The notes under the pieces: generated by a model
Databases searched by the model: none
Told to the model about the DNA's origin: nothing
What the model saw: the letters and a program-made list of their open reading frames with translations, nothing else
Source of the DNA: JBELHR01 sp049606855
GTDB taxonomy: Bacteria > Bacteroidota > Bacteroidia > Flavobacteriales > Flavobacteriaceae
DNA: 64,000 nucleotides
Assembly (NCBI GenBank): GCA_049606855.1
Contig: JBMYVY010000012.1
Coordinates: forward strand, 3,034 to 67,033
Direction: 5' to 3'
Translations under genes and position numbers: made by a program
Shown here: positions 25,276-34,348 of the stretch, in pieces
Layout of the letters: each line of letters starts with the position of its first letter
Position numbering within the stretch: position 1 is the stretch's first letter

Positions 25276-27558
25276 TTATTCTAGATGCCTTTCATCATCC
25301 TTTAACACTAAAGTGCTATTATCTTCAGTACTTTTTTTGACTTCAATTTTTTGTTCAACTGGCTCTTTTGTTGCGTGATCCGAATCATGTCCTCCACCGA
25401 TTATTGGTGCAATCACAAGACCTATTAAACAAGTAAGTTTAATTAGGATATTCATAGAAGGTCCTGATGTATCTTTAAATGGATCTCCAACAGTATCTCC
25501 AGTTACAGAGGCTTTATGTGCATCTGATCCCTTAAAAGTCATTTCTCCGTTAATCTCAACTCCAGCTTCAAAGGACTTTTTTGCATTGTCCCAAGCTCCT
25601 CCGGCATTGTTTTGGAAAATTGCCCAAATCACTCCACTTACAGTTACTCCAGCCATATATCCACCAAGCATCTCAGCGATCAATAAGCTTTCCTTACCCA
25701 ATAACATTGGAATAAACACAATCAATAAAGGTGTAGCAATGGTAAGAATTCCTGGCATTAACATTTCTTTCAAAGCTGCAGTGGTAGAAATCTCAACACA
25801 TTTATCGTATTCAGGTTTCCCTTTCCCTTCTAAAATTCCCGGAATATCTCTGAACTGACGTCTTACCTCGTGAACCATTTCCATGGCCGCCTTTCCAACA
25901 GAGTTCATTGCCAATGCTGAGAAAACAACTGGAATCATGGCCCCAATAAATAACATTGCAAGCACTGGTGCCTTAAAAATATTGATTCCTTCAATTCCTG
26001 TAAATGTTACATATGCTGCAAACAAAGCAAGAGCTGTTAAAGCTGCAGAAGCAATTGCAAAACCTTTTCCAGTGGCTGCAGTGGTATTTCCTACAGAGTC
26101 TAAAACATCTGTACGTTCACGCACCTCTTTTGGCAATTCGCTCATTTCAGCAATACCACCAGCATTATCTGCAATCGGCCCAAAAGCATCAATTGCCAAT
26201 TGCATCGCCGTAGTAGCCATCATTGCAGATGCTGCCAAAGCCGTTCCATAGAACCCAGCAAATTCATAGGAGACCCAAATTGCAATAGCAAATAAGATAA
26301 CCGATGAGAAGGTAGATATCATTCCAGTAGCTAAACCAGCAATAATATTTGTGGCAGCTCCTGTTGAAGATTTATGCACAATTTGAAGAATAGGTTTTTT
26401 ACCCAATCCTGTATAATATTCTGTAAAAAAGGAGATAAGCCCTCCAACAATTAGACCAACTAGCGATGCATAAAACACATCCATTGAACTCACTGTTAAT
26501 GTACCTTCTCCAAAAAATTCCATTTGCATAGTTTCTGGTAGCATCCATTGGATAAGAAAAAAGTTCAATATTGCTACAATCACGATTGACGCCCAGTTTC
26601 CAATATTCAAAGCCATCTGAACTTGCGGCTCCTTTGCATCCTTCGATTTTACTTTGACAAACCAAGTCCCGATAATAGAAATCACAACACCAAATCCAGC
26701 AATTACTATTGGAAGCAAAATGGGTCCTATTCCTCCAAAAATATCATCGATACTTCCACCATTATCACGGATTATATAATTACCCAACACCATTGCAGCC
26801 AAAACTGTAGCCACATAAGAACCAAATAAATCAGCTCCCATACCTGCCACATCTCCTACATTATCTCCTACATTATCGGCGATTGTTGCTGGGTTTCTAG
26901 GATCATCTTCTGGAATTCCAGCTTCAACTTTACCAACTAAATCGGCACCAACGTCTGCGGCTTTTGTATAAATACCTCCACCTACACGAGCGAATAAGGC
27001 AATTGACTCAGCTCCTAATGAGAAACCTGCAAGAGTTTCTAATACTACAGTCATATCATCAAAATTTGTCCAAGTTCCTCCCATGAATTTATGAAAGAAA
27101 ATAATGAAGAACCCTGTTAATCCAAGAACTGCCATTCCAGCGACACCAAGCCCCATTACTGTTCCTCCGCCGAAAGATACATCCATTGCCTTTCTTATAT
27201 CAGTACGAGCTGCTTGAGTCGTTCTAACATTGGCTTTGGTTGCTATTTTCATACCAATATTTCCCGCAAAAGCTGAAAATACTGCACCGAAAATAAAAGC
27301 AACAACGATTAAATAGTCTGTAGTAGGAACGAGGTAAGCAATTCCTGCCAAGGCCAAAGAGGCGATGATCACGAAATAAGTTAACAAGCGATATTCTGCA
27401 TGTAAAAAAGCTAATGCCCCTTCATAAATGTAATCTGAAATTTCTTTCATTTTACCGTCTCCCGCGTCTTGTTTAAGCACCCAAGCGCGTTTTATTACCA
27501 TGTAAATTAAGCCCACAATTGCAAGCACTACTGGTAACCATAACATAGTTGATTCCAT
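25276..27558 (-). CDS. hppA: Membrane-bound ion-pumping pyrophosphatase, K+-dependent type
   Basis: A 760-residue protein with about 16 transmembrane segments that couples pyrophosphate hydrolysis to Na+ or H+ transport. The active-site signature DVGADLVGKVEAGIPEDDPRN (split here: DVGADLVGKVE near 213-223) and NPATIADNVGDNVGDVAGMGA are clear. The loop SVGNTTAATGKG has Ala where K+-independent enzymes have Lys, so it should need K+; whether Na+ or H+ is pumped is not settled. A charged C-terminal tail (VEQKIEVKKSTED) follows the last helix. The soluble ppa lies upstream on the same strand. Confidence 0.95.
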   Translation of the reverse strand: MESTMLWLPVVLAIVGLIYMVIKRAWVLKQDAGDGKMKEISDYIYEGALAFLHAEYRLLTYFVIIASLALAGIAYLVPTTDYLIVVAFIFGAVFSAFAGNIGMKIATKANVRTTQAARTDIRKAMDVSFGGGTVMGLGVAGMAVLGLTGFFIIFFHKFMGGTWTNFDDMTVVLETLAGFSLGAESIALFARVGGGIYTKAADVGADLVGKVEAGIPEDDPRNPATIADNVGDNVGDVAGMGADLFGSYVATVLAAMVLGNYIIRDNGGSIDDIFGGIGPILLPIVIAGFGVVISIIGTWFVKVKSKDAKEPQVQMALNIGNWASIVIVAILNFFLIQWMLPETMQMEFFGEGTLTVSSMDVFYASLVGLIVGGLISFFTEYYTGLGKKPILQIVHKSSTGAATNIIAGLATGMISTFSSVILFAIAIWVSYEFAGFYGTALAASAMMATTAMQLAIDAFGPIADNAGGIAEMSELPKEVRERTDVLDSVGNTTAATGKGFAIASAALTALALFAAYVTFTGIEGINIFKAPVLAMLFIGAMIPVVFSALAMNSVGKAAMEMVHEVRRQFRDIPGILEGKGKPEYDKCVEISTTAALKEMLMPGILTIATPLLIVFIPMLLGKESLLIAEMLGGYMAGVTVSGVIWAIFQNNAGGAWDNAKKSFEAGVEINGEMTFKGSDAHKASVTGDTVGDPFKDTSGPSMNILIKLTCLIGLVIAPIIGGGHDSDHATKEPVEQKIEVKKSTEDNSTLVLKDDERHLE

Positions 27559-27613
27559 ATTTGTTTTTTCGTTTTTAGTTAAATGCTTTTAAAGCTATGA
27601 AAAAATGAGGAGT

Positions 27614-27649
27614 AAAAAAAAATGGGGACCCGATTGGAACCCCATTTTT
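27614..27649 (-). terminator. Terminator after ppa
   Basis: On the minus strand AATGGGG/CCCCATT with a 12-base loop is followed by T9. It separates ppa from hppA, so the two pyrophosphatases are probably separate transcripts. Confidence 0.82.
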
Positions 27650-27668
27650 AAACAATTAAATGCTTTAT

Positions 27669-28196
27669 TTAGATTTTAAAATCTCCTTTAGCTTTATGCT
27701 CGCTATTGTCATAGCGCTCTTTACACTTAATGTAAATTTGTTTTGCTTCTTCTGCATCACCCCATCCACCTACATCTACTTTCTTTTCTTCTAAATCTTT
27801 ATAGACTTGAAAAAAGTGCTCAATCTCCATAATAATATGAGGATTTACATCACCAAGATCGTTTAGTTTATTCCAAATAGGATCTGAAACCGGTACACAA
27901 ATCAATTTTTCATCTGGTCCCTTTTCATCAGCCATATGGAAGACTCCGATTGGCTTAACCTCCATCACACACTTAGGAAATGTTGGCTGAGTACCCAAAA
28001 CTAAAACGTCTAATGGATCTTTATCCAATGCTAAAGTCTCGGGGATGAAACCGTAATCTGCCGGATACATCATTGATGAAAACAGCATACGGTCGAAACG
28101 TATGGTTTGCAAATCAAAATCGTACTCGTATTTATTTCTACTTCCTTTTGGAATTTCGACTAAGACGTCGAAAGTTTTTACATCTGATGAACTCAT
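27669..28196 (-). CDS. ppa: Inorganic pyrophosphatase (family I)
   Basis: A 175-residue soluble pyrophosphatase. It has the family I signature DKDPLDVLVL (about 56-65) preceded by YPADYGFIPET, and the Mg-binding acidic positions typical of the fold. It removes pyrophosphate in the cytoplasm. I start it at ATG 28196 (MSSSDVKTF); an in-frame ATG at 28229 would add 11 basic residues absent from the family. Confidence 0.95.
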   Translation of the reverse strand: MSSSDVKTFDVLVEIPKGSRNKYEYDFDLQTIRFDRMLFSSMMYPADYGFIPETLALDKDPLDVLVLGTQPTFPKCVMEVKPIGVFHMADEKGPDEKLICVPVSDPIWNKLNDLGDVNPHIIMEIEHFFQVYKDLEEKKVDVGGWGDAEEAKQIYIKCKERYDNSEHKAKGDFKI

Positions 28197-28273
28197 AATT
28201 TTTCTGTGCCTTTTAATTTTAGGCTGCAAAAATACGAATTAAATGGGTTTTAAGCCAAAACCTCGATTCTTTT

Positions 28274-30742
28274 TTAAAAGTGAAAATCTACTTCAGCTTG
28301 AACTCCAAAATTATTTGACCCTGGAGTATTAATATATGAGCCTCTCCAAATAAAATCTACCCTGAACATTTTAAATATATTATCCAAGCCGACAAAATAT
28401 TCGTAATAGATATCATCAGGTGCTTTGTAAATAATATTAGACCTATTGATATCAATATTATCTTGAGAAATTGTTCCATAAATGGATTTGATTCCAATAA
28501 CCTCTCTCCACTTCAACTCTTTTACTAATGGAATCTTAGAAAGAATTCTCCCATTAAAATTGTGTTCTGCTTTTAGGCTAACATAAGAATCTGTAACAAA
28601 TTCGTAATAATTAACCAATCCGAAAGTATTGTCAATAATGACAAAAGATTGGTTACCTGGGACTACATTTAAAAGTGCCAAGGGCACAGTTCCATATATC
28701 TTCCCAGCCTCTACTGTTGTAAACAACCTCCCAAGCCCTCCAATATTAAAGGGTTGTCGATAATAAAATTGTAGTTTTTTGTAATCAAAATCACTTCGAT
28801 TGACATTTTTATACCCTTGTGCGTAGCTCATAAAAATGGTGGGGTAATCATTGTCATCCACATCGATGCGCTCAACACCACTTCCAATAGTTTTTCTTCC
28901 AGGAGTGATTTGAACACCAAAATCCCATTCTGACTGTCTAGTTCGGCTTTGAACTACTCCATTTTCATCGACATAATCAAGATTAAAAGTAGAAGATGCA
29001 GATTTCAAATCCTTAAAGGTTCCTCCGACTCTAAACAACAGGTTCTTTTTGGGCTCTAAAGAGACATTTGCCGTGGTCATTTTTACCTGAGTCAGCTTTC
29101 CAGAATCACCAATCGAGAAAAACGCAGCAGACAGTACATTATTACCGAGTACTTCATTTGAGGTTGTTAAACTCGTTCCAGTTTGTTGAACATCTCTCGT
29201 GTTCCCAAGAGAAAGAATTAATCGCCTTCTTTTACTCATCAACCACTTACCTGAGACGGCGTATTTAAATTTATTATCCTTGGTCCCATAGGCAGTATAC
29301 GCTTGAATTCTCCAGGTGTCATTTGGACCAAAATAAGTCCTACCTCCTGCTCTAATTCTAAGCCCCTCAACATCATTTCTTCCGAAACTTGCAGAGAGCG
29401 GACCATAATCAAAGCCAGGGAATTCAATATAATCTGATGCTGCTACAGAAGCCATTCCATACATTCTTTTAAATCGTTTCACCTTGGACAAAGTGTCTAG
29501 CATTTGATATATTCCTGACTCTTGCTTATTGAGTTCTTCTAAGCGATTTAGATTCCAATAGATATCGTCTTTGTTGTAAATCTCATTGGCATAAGGATCC
29601 TTTACCTGTTTGTAAAATTTATCCGGTCTAGAAGTTTCAAAATCATAGTTCCCATAAACTGTTGTTCTTTTTCCATAAACCCCTTTTGACTTCTCTTTAT
29701 TGTTCAATGCAAAATCCGAAGTAATATGGTCTTTTTTTAATAATACTACTGAATCATTTAAAGCCTCATAACTTTGAGCGAGGTACAAATCTTTCACCCA
29801 ATTTATATTGGCTGATTTACTCGCAGTCATTTCAATTTCCTTAATTGTAAAAGTGGTATCAGTCACCCAAAAGTCTCCTTTAAAGGTAAGCTCTCCCTTT
29901 CTTCGGGGATAATAAACAATATTATAGCACCACTTATTATCGATGTAGGCCGAATCAGCCAAAGCATAATTATAGGTAAGCAAGCCTGTTTTTGCTACAG
30001 GACTTACAAAGGCTTTGTCAAAAAGTTTAATATAGGGAGCCTGAACGTCGTAGTCGACATAGAGATCTTTCACAAAAGCAATAATATATTGATTGGAATC
30101 AAAACCAGAATTCCTGTTGGCTTCCAAATCCTCCTTATAAAGGTTGTCTTTCCCGTATATCTTATAAATCGCCTCATTGATAAAAACGGGCAGGTAAGTT
30201 TTTCCGGAAATTGCGGAGGTATCCATTTGCTCAAAAATGAACTCCATATTTTTGAACACCTTACTCTTAACAACCGAACTATCTATATTATTGAGATCAA
30301 ATTCAATCTTTTCATATTTATCGAAGCTGTATTCTTTGTAAACTTTGAGACCATTTTTCCTTTTATTTTCCCAAACTTTTCTCAAAAGCTCCACCGCAGG
30401 ATTTCCTTTATTTTTCCTTCTACCAGAATAAATCTGAACCTCTTCTAAATTATTAGTCAGTTCTCTGAGAACGATACGCAAATTTGTTTGATGATCTTGC
30501 ACCAAAACCTCTTCGGTTTCGTATCCAACAAAAGAAACTTGAATTAATTTCAAGGACTGATCTGCTTCCAAATAAAAAACCCCCTCTTCATTTGAAACCG
30601 TTCCATTAGACGTCCCTTGAAATAAAACACTTGCATAAGGAATAGGTGCGCCTTGCTGATCGACAATTTTGCCGCCAATTCTGGTTTGAGCCACACTTGT
30701 AAGTGAAAAACAAAAAAAGATGAATATTAAAATTCGGGGCAT
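28274..30742 (-). CDS. DUF5686 and carboxypeptidase-regulatory-like domain protein
   Basis: An 822-residue outer-membrane protein. Signal peptide about 1-19 (SVAQ), then a CarboxypepD_reg-like domain (TRIGGKIVDQQGAPIPYASVLF, split: GAPIPYASVLF near 30-40), and a large beta-rich region typical of the DUF5686 family (KGDFWVTDTTFTIKEIE) ending in a barrel-like aromatic C terminus (VQAEVDFHF). The function of the family is unknown. I chose ATG 30742 because an in-frame ATG at 30766 lies inside the terminator of pdhB. Confidence 0.85.
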   Translation of the reverse strand: MPRILIFIFFCFSLTSVAQTRIGGKIVDQQGAPIPYASVLFQGTSNGTVSNEEGVFYLEADQSLKLIQVSFVGYETEEVLVQDHQTNLRIVLRELTNNLEEVQIYSGRRKNKGNPAVELLRKVWENKRKNGLKVYKEYSFDKYEKIEFDLNNIDSSVVKSKVFKNMEFIFEQMDTSAISGKTYLPVFINEAIYKIYGKDNLYKEDLEANRNSGFDSNQYIIAFVKDLYVDYDVQAPYIKLFDKAFVSPVAKTGLLTYNYALADSAYIDNKWCYNIVYYPRRKGELTFKGDFWVTDTTFTIKEIEMTASKSANINWVKDLYLAQSYEALNDSVVLLKKDHITSDFALNNKEKSKGVYGKRTTVYGNYDFETSRPDKFYKQVKDPYANEIYNKDDIYWNLNRLEELNKQESGIYQMLDTLSKVKRFKRMYGMASVAASDYIEFPGFDYGPLSASFGRNDVEGLRIRAGGRTYFGPNDTWRIQAYTAYGTKDNKFKYAVSGKWLMSKRRRLILSLGNTRDVQQTGTSLTTSNEVLGNNVLSAAFFSIGDSGKLTQVKMTTANVSLEPKKNLLFRVGGTFKDLKSASSTFNLDYVDENGVVQSRTRQSEWDFGVQITPGRKTIGSGVERIDVDDNDYPTIFMSYAQGYKNVNRSDFDYKKLQFYYRQPFNIGGLGRLFTTVEAGKIYGTVPLALLNVVPGNQSFVIIDNTFGLVNYYEFVTDSYVSLKAEHNFNGRILSKIPLVKELKWREVIGIKSIYGTISQDNIDINRSNIIYKAPDDIYYEYFVGLDNIFKMFRVDFIWRGSYINTPGSNNFGVQAEVDFHF

Positions 30743-30779
30743 AAAAAAATTCCTTTCTTCTTGCAAAGAAAGGAATTTT
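30743..30779 (-). terminator. Terminator after pdhB
   Basis: On the minus strand AAATTCCTTTCTT/AAGAAAGGAATTT with a short loop is followed by T7. It lies directly before the ATG of the DUF5686 gene and decides that start. Confidence 0.85.
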
Positions 30780-30800
30780 ATAAAAGCTTTAATAGCTATT

Positions 30801-31784
30801 TTATTTTTTAACGTACATAACTTCTTTTACCGCTTCAATTACGTCATCAGCATTTGGCAACCACTCTTCAAATAATACTGGAGAGTAAGGTGCAGGAGTA
30901 TCTGCAGTATTAATTCTCTTTATTGGTGCATCTAAATGATCAAATGCTTCGTCTTGAACACGGTACGTAATCTCAGTAGAAACTGAACCAAATGGCCAAG
31001 CTTCTTCCAAAATAACCAAACGGTTTGTTTTCTTTACCGATTCAATAATCGCATTAATATCCAAAGGTCTTACAGTTCTCAAATCGATAACTTCAACTGA
31101 AATACCTTCTTTTTCAAGAGCATCAGCGGCTTTGTAAGCTTCCTTTATAATTTTACCAAAGGAAACCACAGTTACATCCGTACCTGCTCTTTTAATATCT
31201 GCTACTCCAATCGGCAACACATATTCACCCTCTGGAACTTCTCCTTTATCACCATACATTTGCTCAGACTCCATAAAAATAACAGGGTCATTATCACGAA
31301 TCGCAGCCTTTAAAAGTCCTTTTGCGTCATATGGATTAGATGGCACAATAACTTTTAACCCAGGAATATTTGCAAACCAGTTTTCAAAAGCTTGAGAGTG
31401 AGTTGCAGCTAATTGACCTGCTGAAGCAGTCGGCCCTCTAAAAACAATTGGACAGTTAAACTGACCTCCAGACATTTGTCTAATTTTCGCAGCATTGTTT
31501 ACAATCTGATCAATCCCTACTAATGAGAAATTAAACGTCATGTATTCAACAATTGGACGGTTTCCATTCATCGCAGATCCAACTGCAATTCCTCCAAACC
31601 CTAATTCAGCAATCGGAGCATCTATTACGCGCTTTTCACCAAATTCATCCAGCATTCCTTTAGAGGCTTTATAGGCACCATTATATTCAGCAACCTCCTC
31701 ACCGATTAGATAAACACTTTCATCGTGACGCATCTCCTCGGACATCGCTTCACAAATAGCTTCTCTGAACTGTATTGTTTTCAT
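30801..31784 (-). CDS. pdhB: Pyruvate dehydrogenase E1 component, beta subunit
   Basis: A 327-residue E1-beta of a 2-oxo acid dehydrogenase. It has IGEEVAEYNGAYKASKGM, GFGGIAVGSAM, FRGPTASAGQLAATHSQ and the C-terminal transketolase domain with VIDLRTVRPLD. With the alpha subunit it decarboxylates pyruvate using thiamine diphosphate. Residues such as the thiamine-contacting Glu in IAELGFGG are in place. The alpha and E2 genes are not here, so it is a detached subunit gene. A -7 element TATTTTTG lies at 31815-31808. Confidence 0.93.
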   Translation of the reverse strand: MKTIQFREAICEAMSEEMRHDESVYLIGEEVAEYNGAYKASKGMLDEFGEKRVIDAPIAELGFGGIAVGSAMNGNRPIVEYMTFNFSLVGIDQIVNNAAKIRQMSGGQFNCPIVFRGPTASAGQLAATHSQAFENWFANIPGLKVIVPSNPYDAKGLLKAAIRDNDPVIFMESEQMYGDKGEVPEGEYVLPIGVADIKRAGTDVTVVSFGKIIKEAYKAADALEKEGISVEVIDLRTVRPLDINAIIESVKKTNRLVILEEAWPFGSVSTEITYRVQDEAFDHLDAPIKRINTADTPAPYSPVLFEEWLPNADDVIEAVKEVMYVKK

Positions 31785-31857
31785 TTTTAAACTCTAATTT
31801 TGGAACACAAAAATAGAAAATAATAAGAGAATATGGATGCTATTTTTCTATAAAATT

Positions 31858-31875
31858 TATTATGCGTGCATAATA
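31858..31875. promoter_or_regulatory. Perfect 8-2-8 inverted repeat between pdhB and etfB
   Basis: TATTATGCGTGCATAATA is a perfect palindrome with arms of eight bases around GT. It lies between divergent genes. A -7 candidate for etfB (TATATTCG, 31892-31899) lacks a good -33 TTG, and the palindrome covers about -48 to -31 of that promoter, so an activator or repressor site is likely. The regulator is not known. Confidence 0.6.
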
Positions 31876-31937
31876 TTTTATTTTTTTTTATTATATTCGT
31901 CACAGACAAAAACTAATAAACAAACATTATAACAAAT

Positions 31938-32684
31938 ATGAAGATTCTAGTATGTATAAGCCACGTACCTGATACGACCTCAAAAATCAACTTCAATGCT
32001 GATCTAACCGCATTTGACACCACTGGAGTTCAGTTCGTTATCAATCCGCATGATGAATTCGCATTGACAAGGGCGGTTTGGTTTAAAGAAAAACAAGGCG
32101 CTCAAATTACCGCACTTACTGTGGGGGACAGCAGTGTTGAACCTACCCTGAGAAAAGCTCTTGCAATAGGTGCGGATTCAGCTGTAAGAATCGACGCTCT
32201 CCCTACTGATGGGTTTGCAGTTGCAGAAGAAATTGCACATTATGCAAAAAACGAAAATTTTGATTTAATTCTTACCGGAAGAGAATCCATTGATTACAAT
32301 GGAGGAATGGTTCCAGGAATCCTAGCTGCAAAATTGGATTTTAGTTTTGTAAATTCTTGTGTAGGTATTGAAATTGACAATGGAATTGCAACATGCAAAA
32401 GAGAAATAGATGGAGGAACTGAAACACTTGAATGTACACTACCTGCGGTGGTAGCTGGTCAAAAAGGAATGGTGGAAGAAAAGGATTTAAAAATCCCAAA
32501 CATGAGAGGTATTATGATGGCTCGTAAAAAGCCATTAACTGTAGTTCAGGCTCAAGGTGCTGATGCCAAAACGGCAATCAACAGCTTCGAAAAACCAGCC
32601 GCTAAGGCCGCTTGTAAAATGGTAGACGCCTCAAATCTTGATCAATTAATTGACTTATTGCACAACGAAGCAAAAGTCATCTAA
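31938..32684 (+). CDS. etfB: Electron transfer flavoprotein subunit beta
   Basis: A 248-residue EtfB. It has ILVCISHVPDT at the start, VINPHDEFALTRAV, TGRESIDYNGGMVPGILA and a C-terminal arm reaching to EtfA. It passes electrons from acyl-CoA dehydrogenases to the quinone pool. It is followed by etfA after 12 bases, and both share the promoter region with a palindromic operator-like site. Confidence 0.95.
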   Translation: MKILVCISHVPDTTSKINFNADLTAFDTTGVQFVINPHDEFALTRAVWFKEKQGAQITALTVGDSSVEPTLRKALAIGADSAVRIDALPTDGFAVAEEIAHYAKNENFDLILTGRESIDYNGGMVPGILAAKLDFSFVNSCVGIEIDNGIATCKREIDGGTETLECTLPAVVAGQKGMVEEKDLKIPNMRGIMMARKKPLTVVQAQGADAKTAINSFEKPAAKAACKMVDASNLDQLIDLLHNEAKVI

Positions 32685-32696
32685 AACATTACTACT

Positions 32697-33656
32697 ATGC
32701 CAATTTTAATATACGCCGAGTCAACAAATAATCAAATTAAAAAAATGGCTTTGGAACTTTGTTCCTATGCAAAAGCCATTGCAAAAGCACAAGAAACTAC
32801 ATTAGTGGCACTAACAATTAATTGTGATGATACTGATGTACTCTCTAAATATGGTGCAGATCAAATAATTGCTATAACTAATCAGGATTTAAACGCATTT
32901 AAGGCCAAAACCTACTCGAGTTTAATCAATGACATTGCATCTGAAATAAATGCAGATACAGTGATATTAAGCGCTTCAAATGACAGTTTATATTTAGCTC
33001 CAATGCTCGCAGCTAAAATGGATGCATCATATGCTTCTAATGTCACTGAACTACCAAGCACTTACTCCCCTTTTACGGTAAAACGAAAAGTGTTTTCTAG
33101 CAAAGCCTATTCGATGACAACTTTGTCAGGAGAGAAAAAGGTTTTGAGTTTAGCAAAAAACACCTACGGACTTCATGAAGATGCGCAAGAAAGCTCAAAG
33201 AATACTCTTGAGGTTAATTTAGAAGCCAATGATTTAACTGTAAAAGAAATTGAAAAATCTAGTGGTCAAATTAGTATTGCTGATGCTGAGGTTGTAGTTT
33301 CTGCAGGAAGAGGGCTTAAAGGACCTGAAAACTGGGGGATGATTGAGGATCTAGCTTCGACCCTTGGAGCGGCAACGGCATGTTCCAAACCGGTTTCTGA
33401 TTTAGGATGGAGACCTCATTCTGAACACGTAGGTCAAACTGGAAAACCTGTTGCTTCAAATTTATATATCGCGATAGGAATTTCTGGAGCAATTCAACAT
33501 TTAGCTGGAATCAACGCTTCAAAAGTAAAAGTAGTAATTAACACAGATCCTGAGGCTCCGTTTTTCAAGGCAGCAGATTACGGAATTGTTGGAGATGCCT
33601 TTGAAGTTGTTCCGGAATTAATTAAAAAAGTTGAAGCATTTAAAGCTGCCAACTAA
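32697..33656 (+). CDS. etfA: Electron transfer flavoprotein subunit alpha
   Basis: A 319-residue EtfA with the C-terminal FAD-binding domain: VVSAGRGLKGPENWGMIEDLA (split: AGRGLKGPENWG near 204-215), GQTGKPVASNLYIAIGISGAIQH and VVINTDPEAPFFKAADYGIVGD. The N-terminal domain is the poorly conserved EtfB-like half. It is the second gene of the etfBA operon and is followed by a hairpin terminator. Confidence 0.95.
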   Translation: MPILIYAESTNNQIKKMALELCSYAKAIAKAQETTLVALTINCDDTDVLSKYGADQIIAITNQDLNAFKAKTYSSLINDIASEINADTVILSASNDSLYLAPMLAAKMDASYASNVTELPSTYSPFTVKRKVFSSKAYSMTTLSGEKKVLSLAKNTYGLHEDAQESSKNTLEVNLEANDLTVKEIEKSSGQISIADAEVVVSAGRGLKGPENWGMIEDLASTLGAATACSKPVSDLGWRPHSEHVGQTGKPVASNLYIAIGISGAIQHLAGINASKVKVVINTDPEAPFFKAADYGIVGDAFEVVPELIKKVEAFKAAN

Positions 33657-33693
33657 AGAAAGAACTGATAATTTTTATTAAATTCGCAACTGG

Positions 33694-33730
33694 ACTGTCT
33701 AGATGGCTTATCCGCCTCTAGACAGTTTTG
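33694..33730 (+). terminator. Terminator after etfBA
   Basis: ACTGTCTAGA/TCTAGACAGT form a 10-bp stem with an inner GGC/GCC, followed by TTTTGTTT. Confidence 0.75.
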
Positions 33731-33745
33731 TTTACAAACCATAAA

Positions 33746-34342
33746 ATGAATTTAATACAACTTACCATAAAGGGGATTTCATATAGTCAAACCCAAAGCG
33801 GGGCCTATGCCCTAGTGCTTTCAGAAGCAAATGGCGTGAGAACCCTGCCTATTATTATTGGTGCCTTCGAGGCTCAAGCCATTACTATAGCTCTTGAGCA
33901 AGAAATCAAACCACCTAGACCACTTACACACGATTTATTTAAGGAGTTTGCAGAAGAATTCGAGATTAGATTTGACAAGGCCATTATTCACAAATTAGTT
34001 GATGGTGTATTTTTCTCCACCCTAGTTTGTAATAAGGAAGGTCTAGAACATCAAATTGATGCTAGAACTTCGGATGCTATTGCTCTTGCCATTAGATTTA
34101 ATGCGCCTATATACACCAGTGAAGACATTTTGAATCAAGCAGGTATTATATTAGAACAAGAAAGTAATTCAGATGAAGTTGAATTGGAGCTAGAGGAGAT
34201 TGAGCAAATTGAAGAACCATCTTCAGATTTGACTTTGAAAAATTTGAATCTTGAAGAATTAAACGAGCAATTAGGGGAAGCCATCAAAAATGAACAATAT
34301 GAATTAGCCGCGCTGATTCGCGATGAAATAAACAAACGTTAG
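33746..34342 (+). CDS. Bifunctional nuclease (BFN) domain protein with UVR motif
   Basis: A 198-residue protein. Residues about 1-135 are a BFN/DUF151 domain with TLPIIIGAFEAQAI, RPLTHDL and DARTSDAIALAIR. A Glu-rich linker (about 140-165) leads to a UVR-like motif, LNEQLGEAIKNEQYELAALIRDEINKR, with the last part reading YELAALIRDEI, as in UvrB/UvrC interaction motifs. BFN proteins are linked to RNase/DNase activity or stress, but the role in bacteria is not settled. I start at ATG 33746 rather than an ATG at 33728 inside the terminator tail. It sits seven bases before nupC. Confidence 0.85.
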   Translation: MNLIQLTIKGISYSQTQSGAYALVLSEANGVRTLPIIIGAFEAQAITIALEQEIKPPRPLTHDLFKEFAEEFEIRFDKAIIHKLVDGVFFSTLVCNKEGLEHQIDARTSDAIALAIRFNAPIYTSEDILNQAGIILEQESNSDEVELELEEIEQIEEPSSDLTLKNLNLEELNEQLGEAIKNEQYELAALIRDEINKR

Positions 34343-34348
34343 AATAAT

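Noticed and set aside
25586..26829. Several long frames opposite and beside hppA (90-122 codons)
   Set aside because: They are by-products of the strong codon bias of a long conserved gene; no start signals or known domains.
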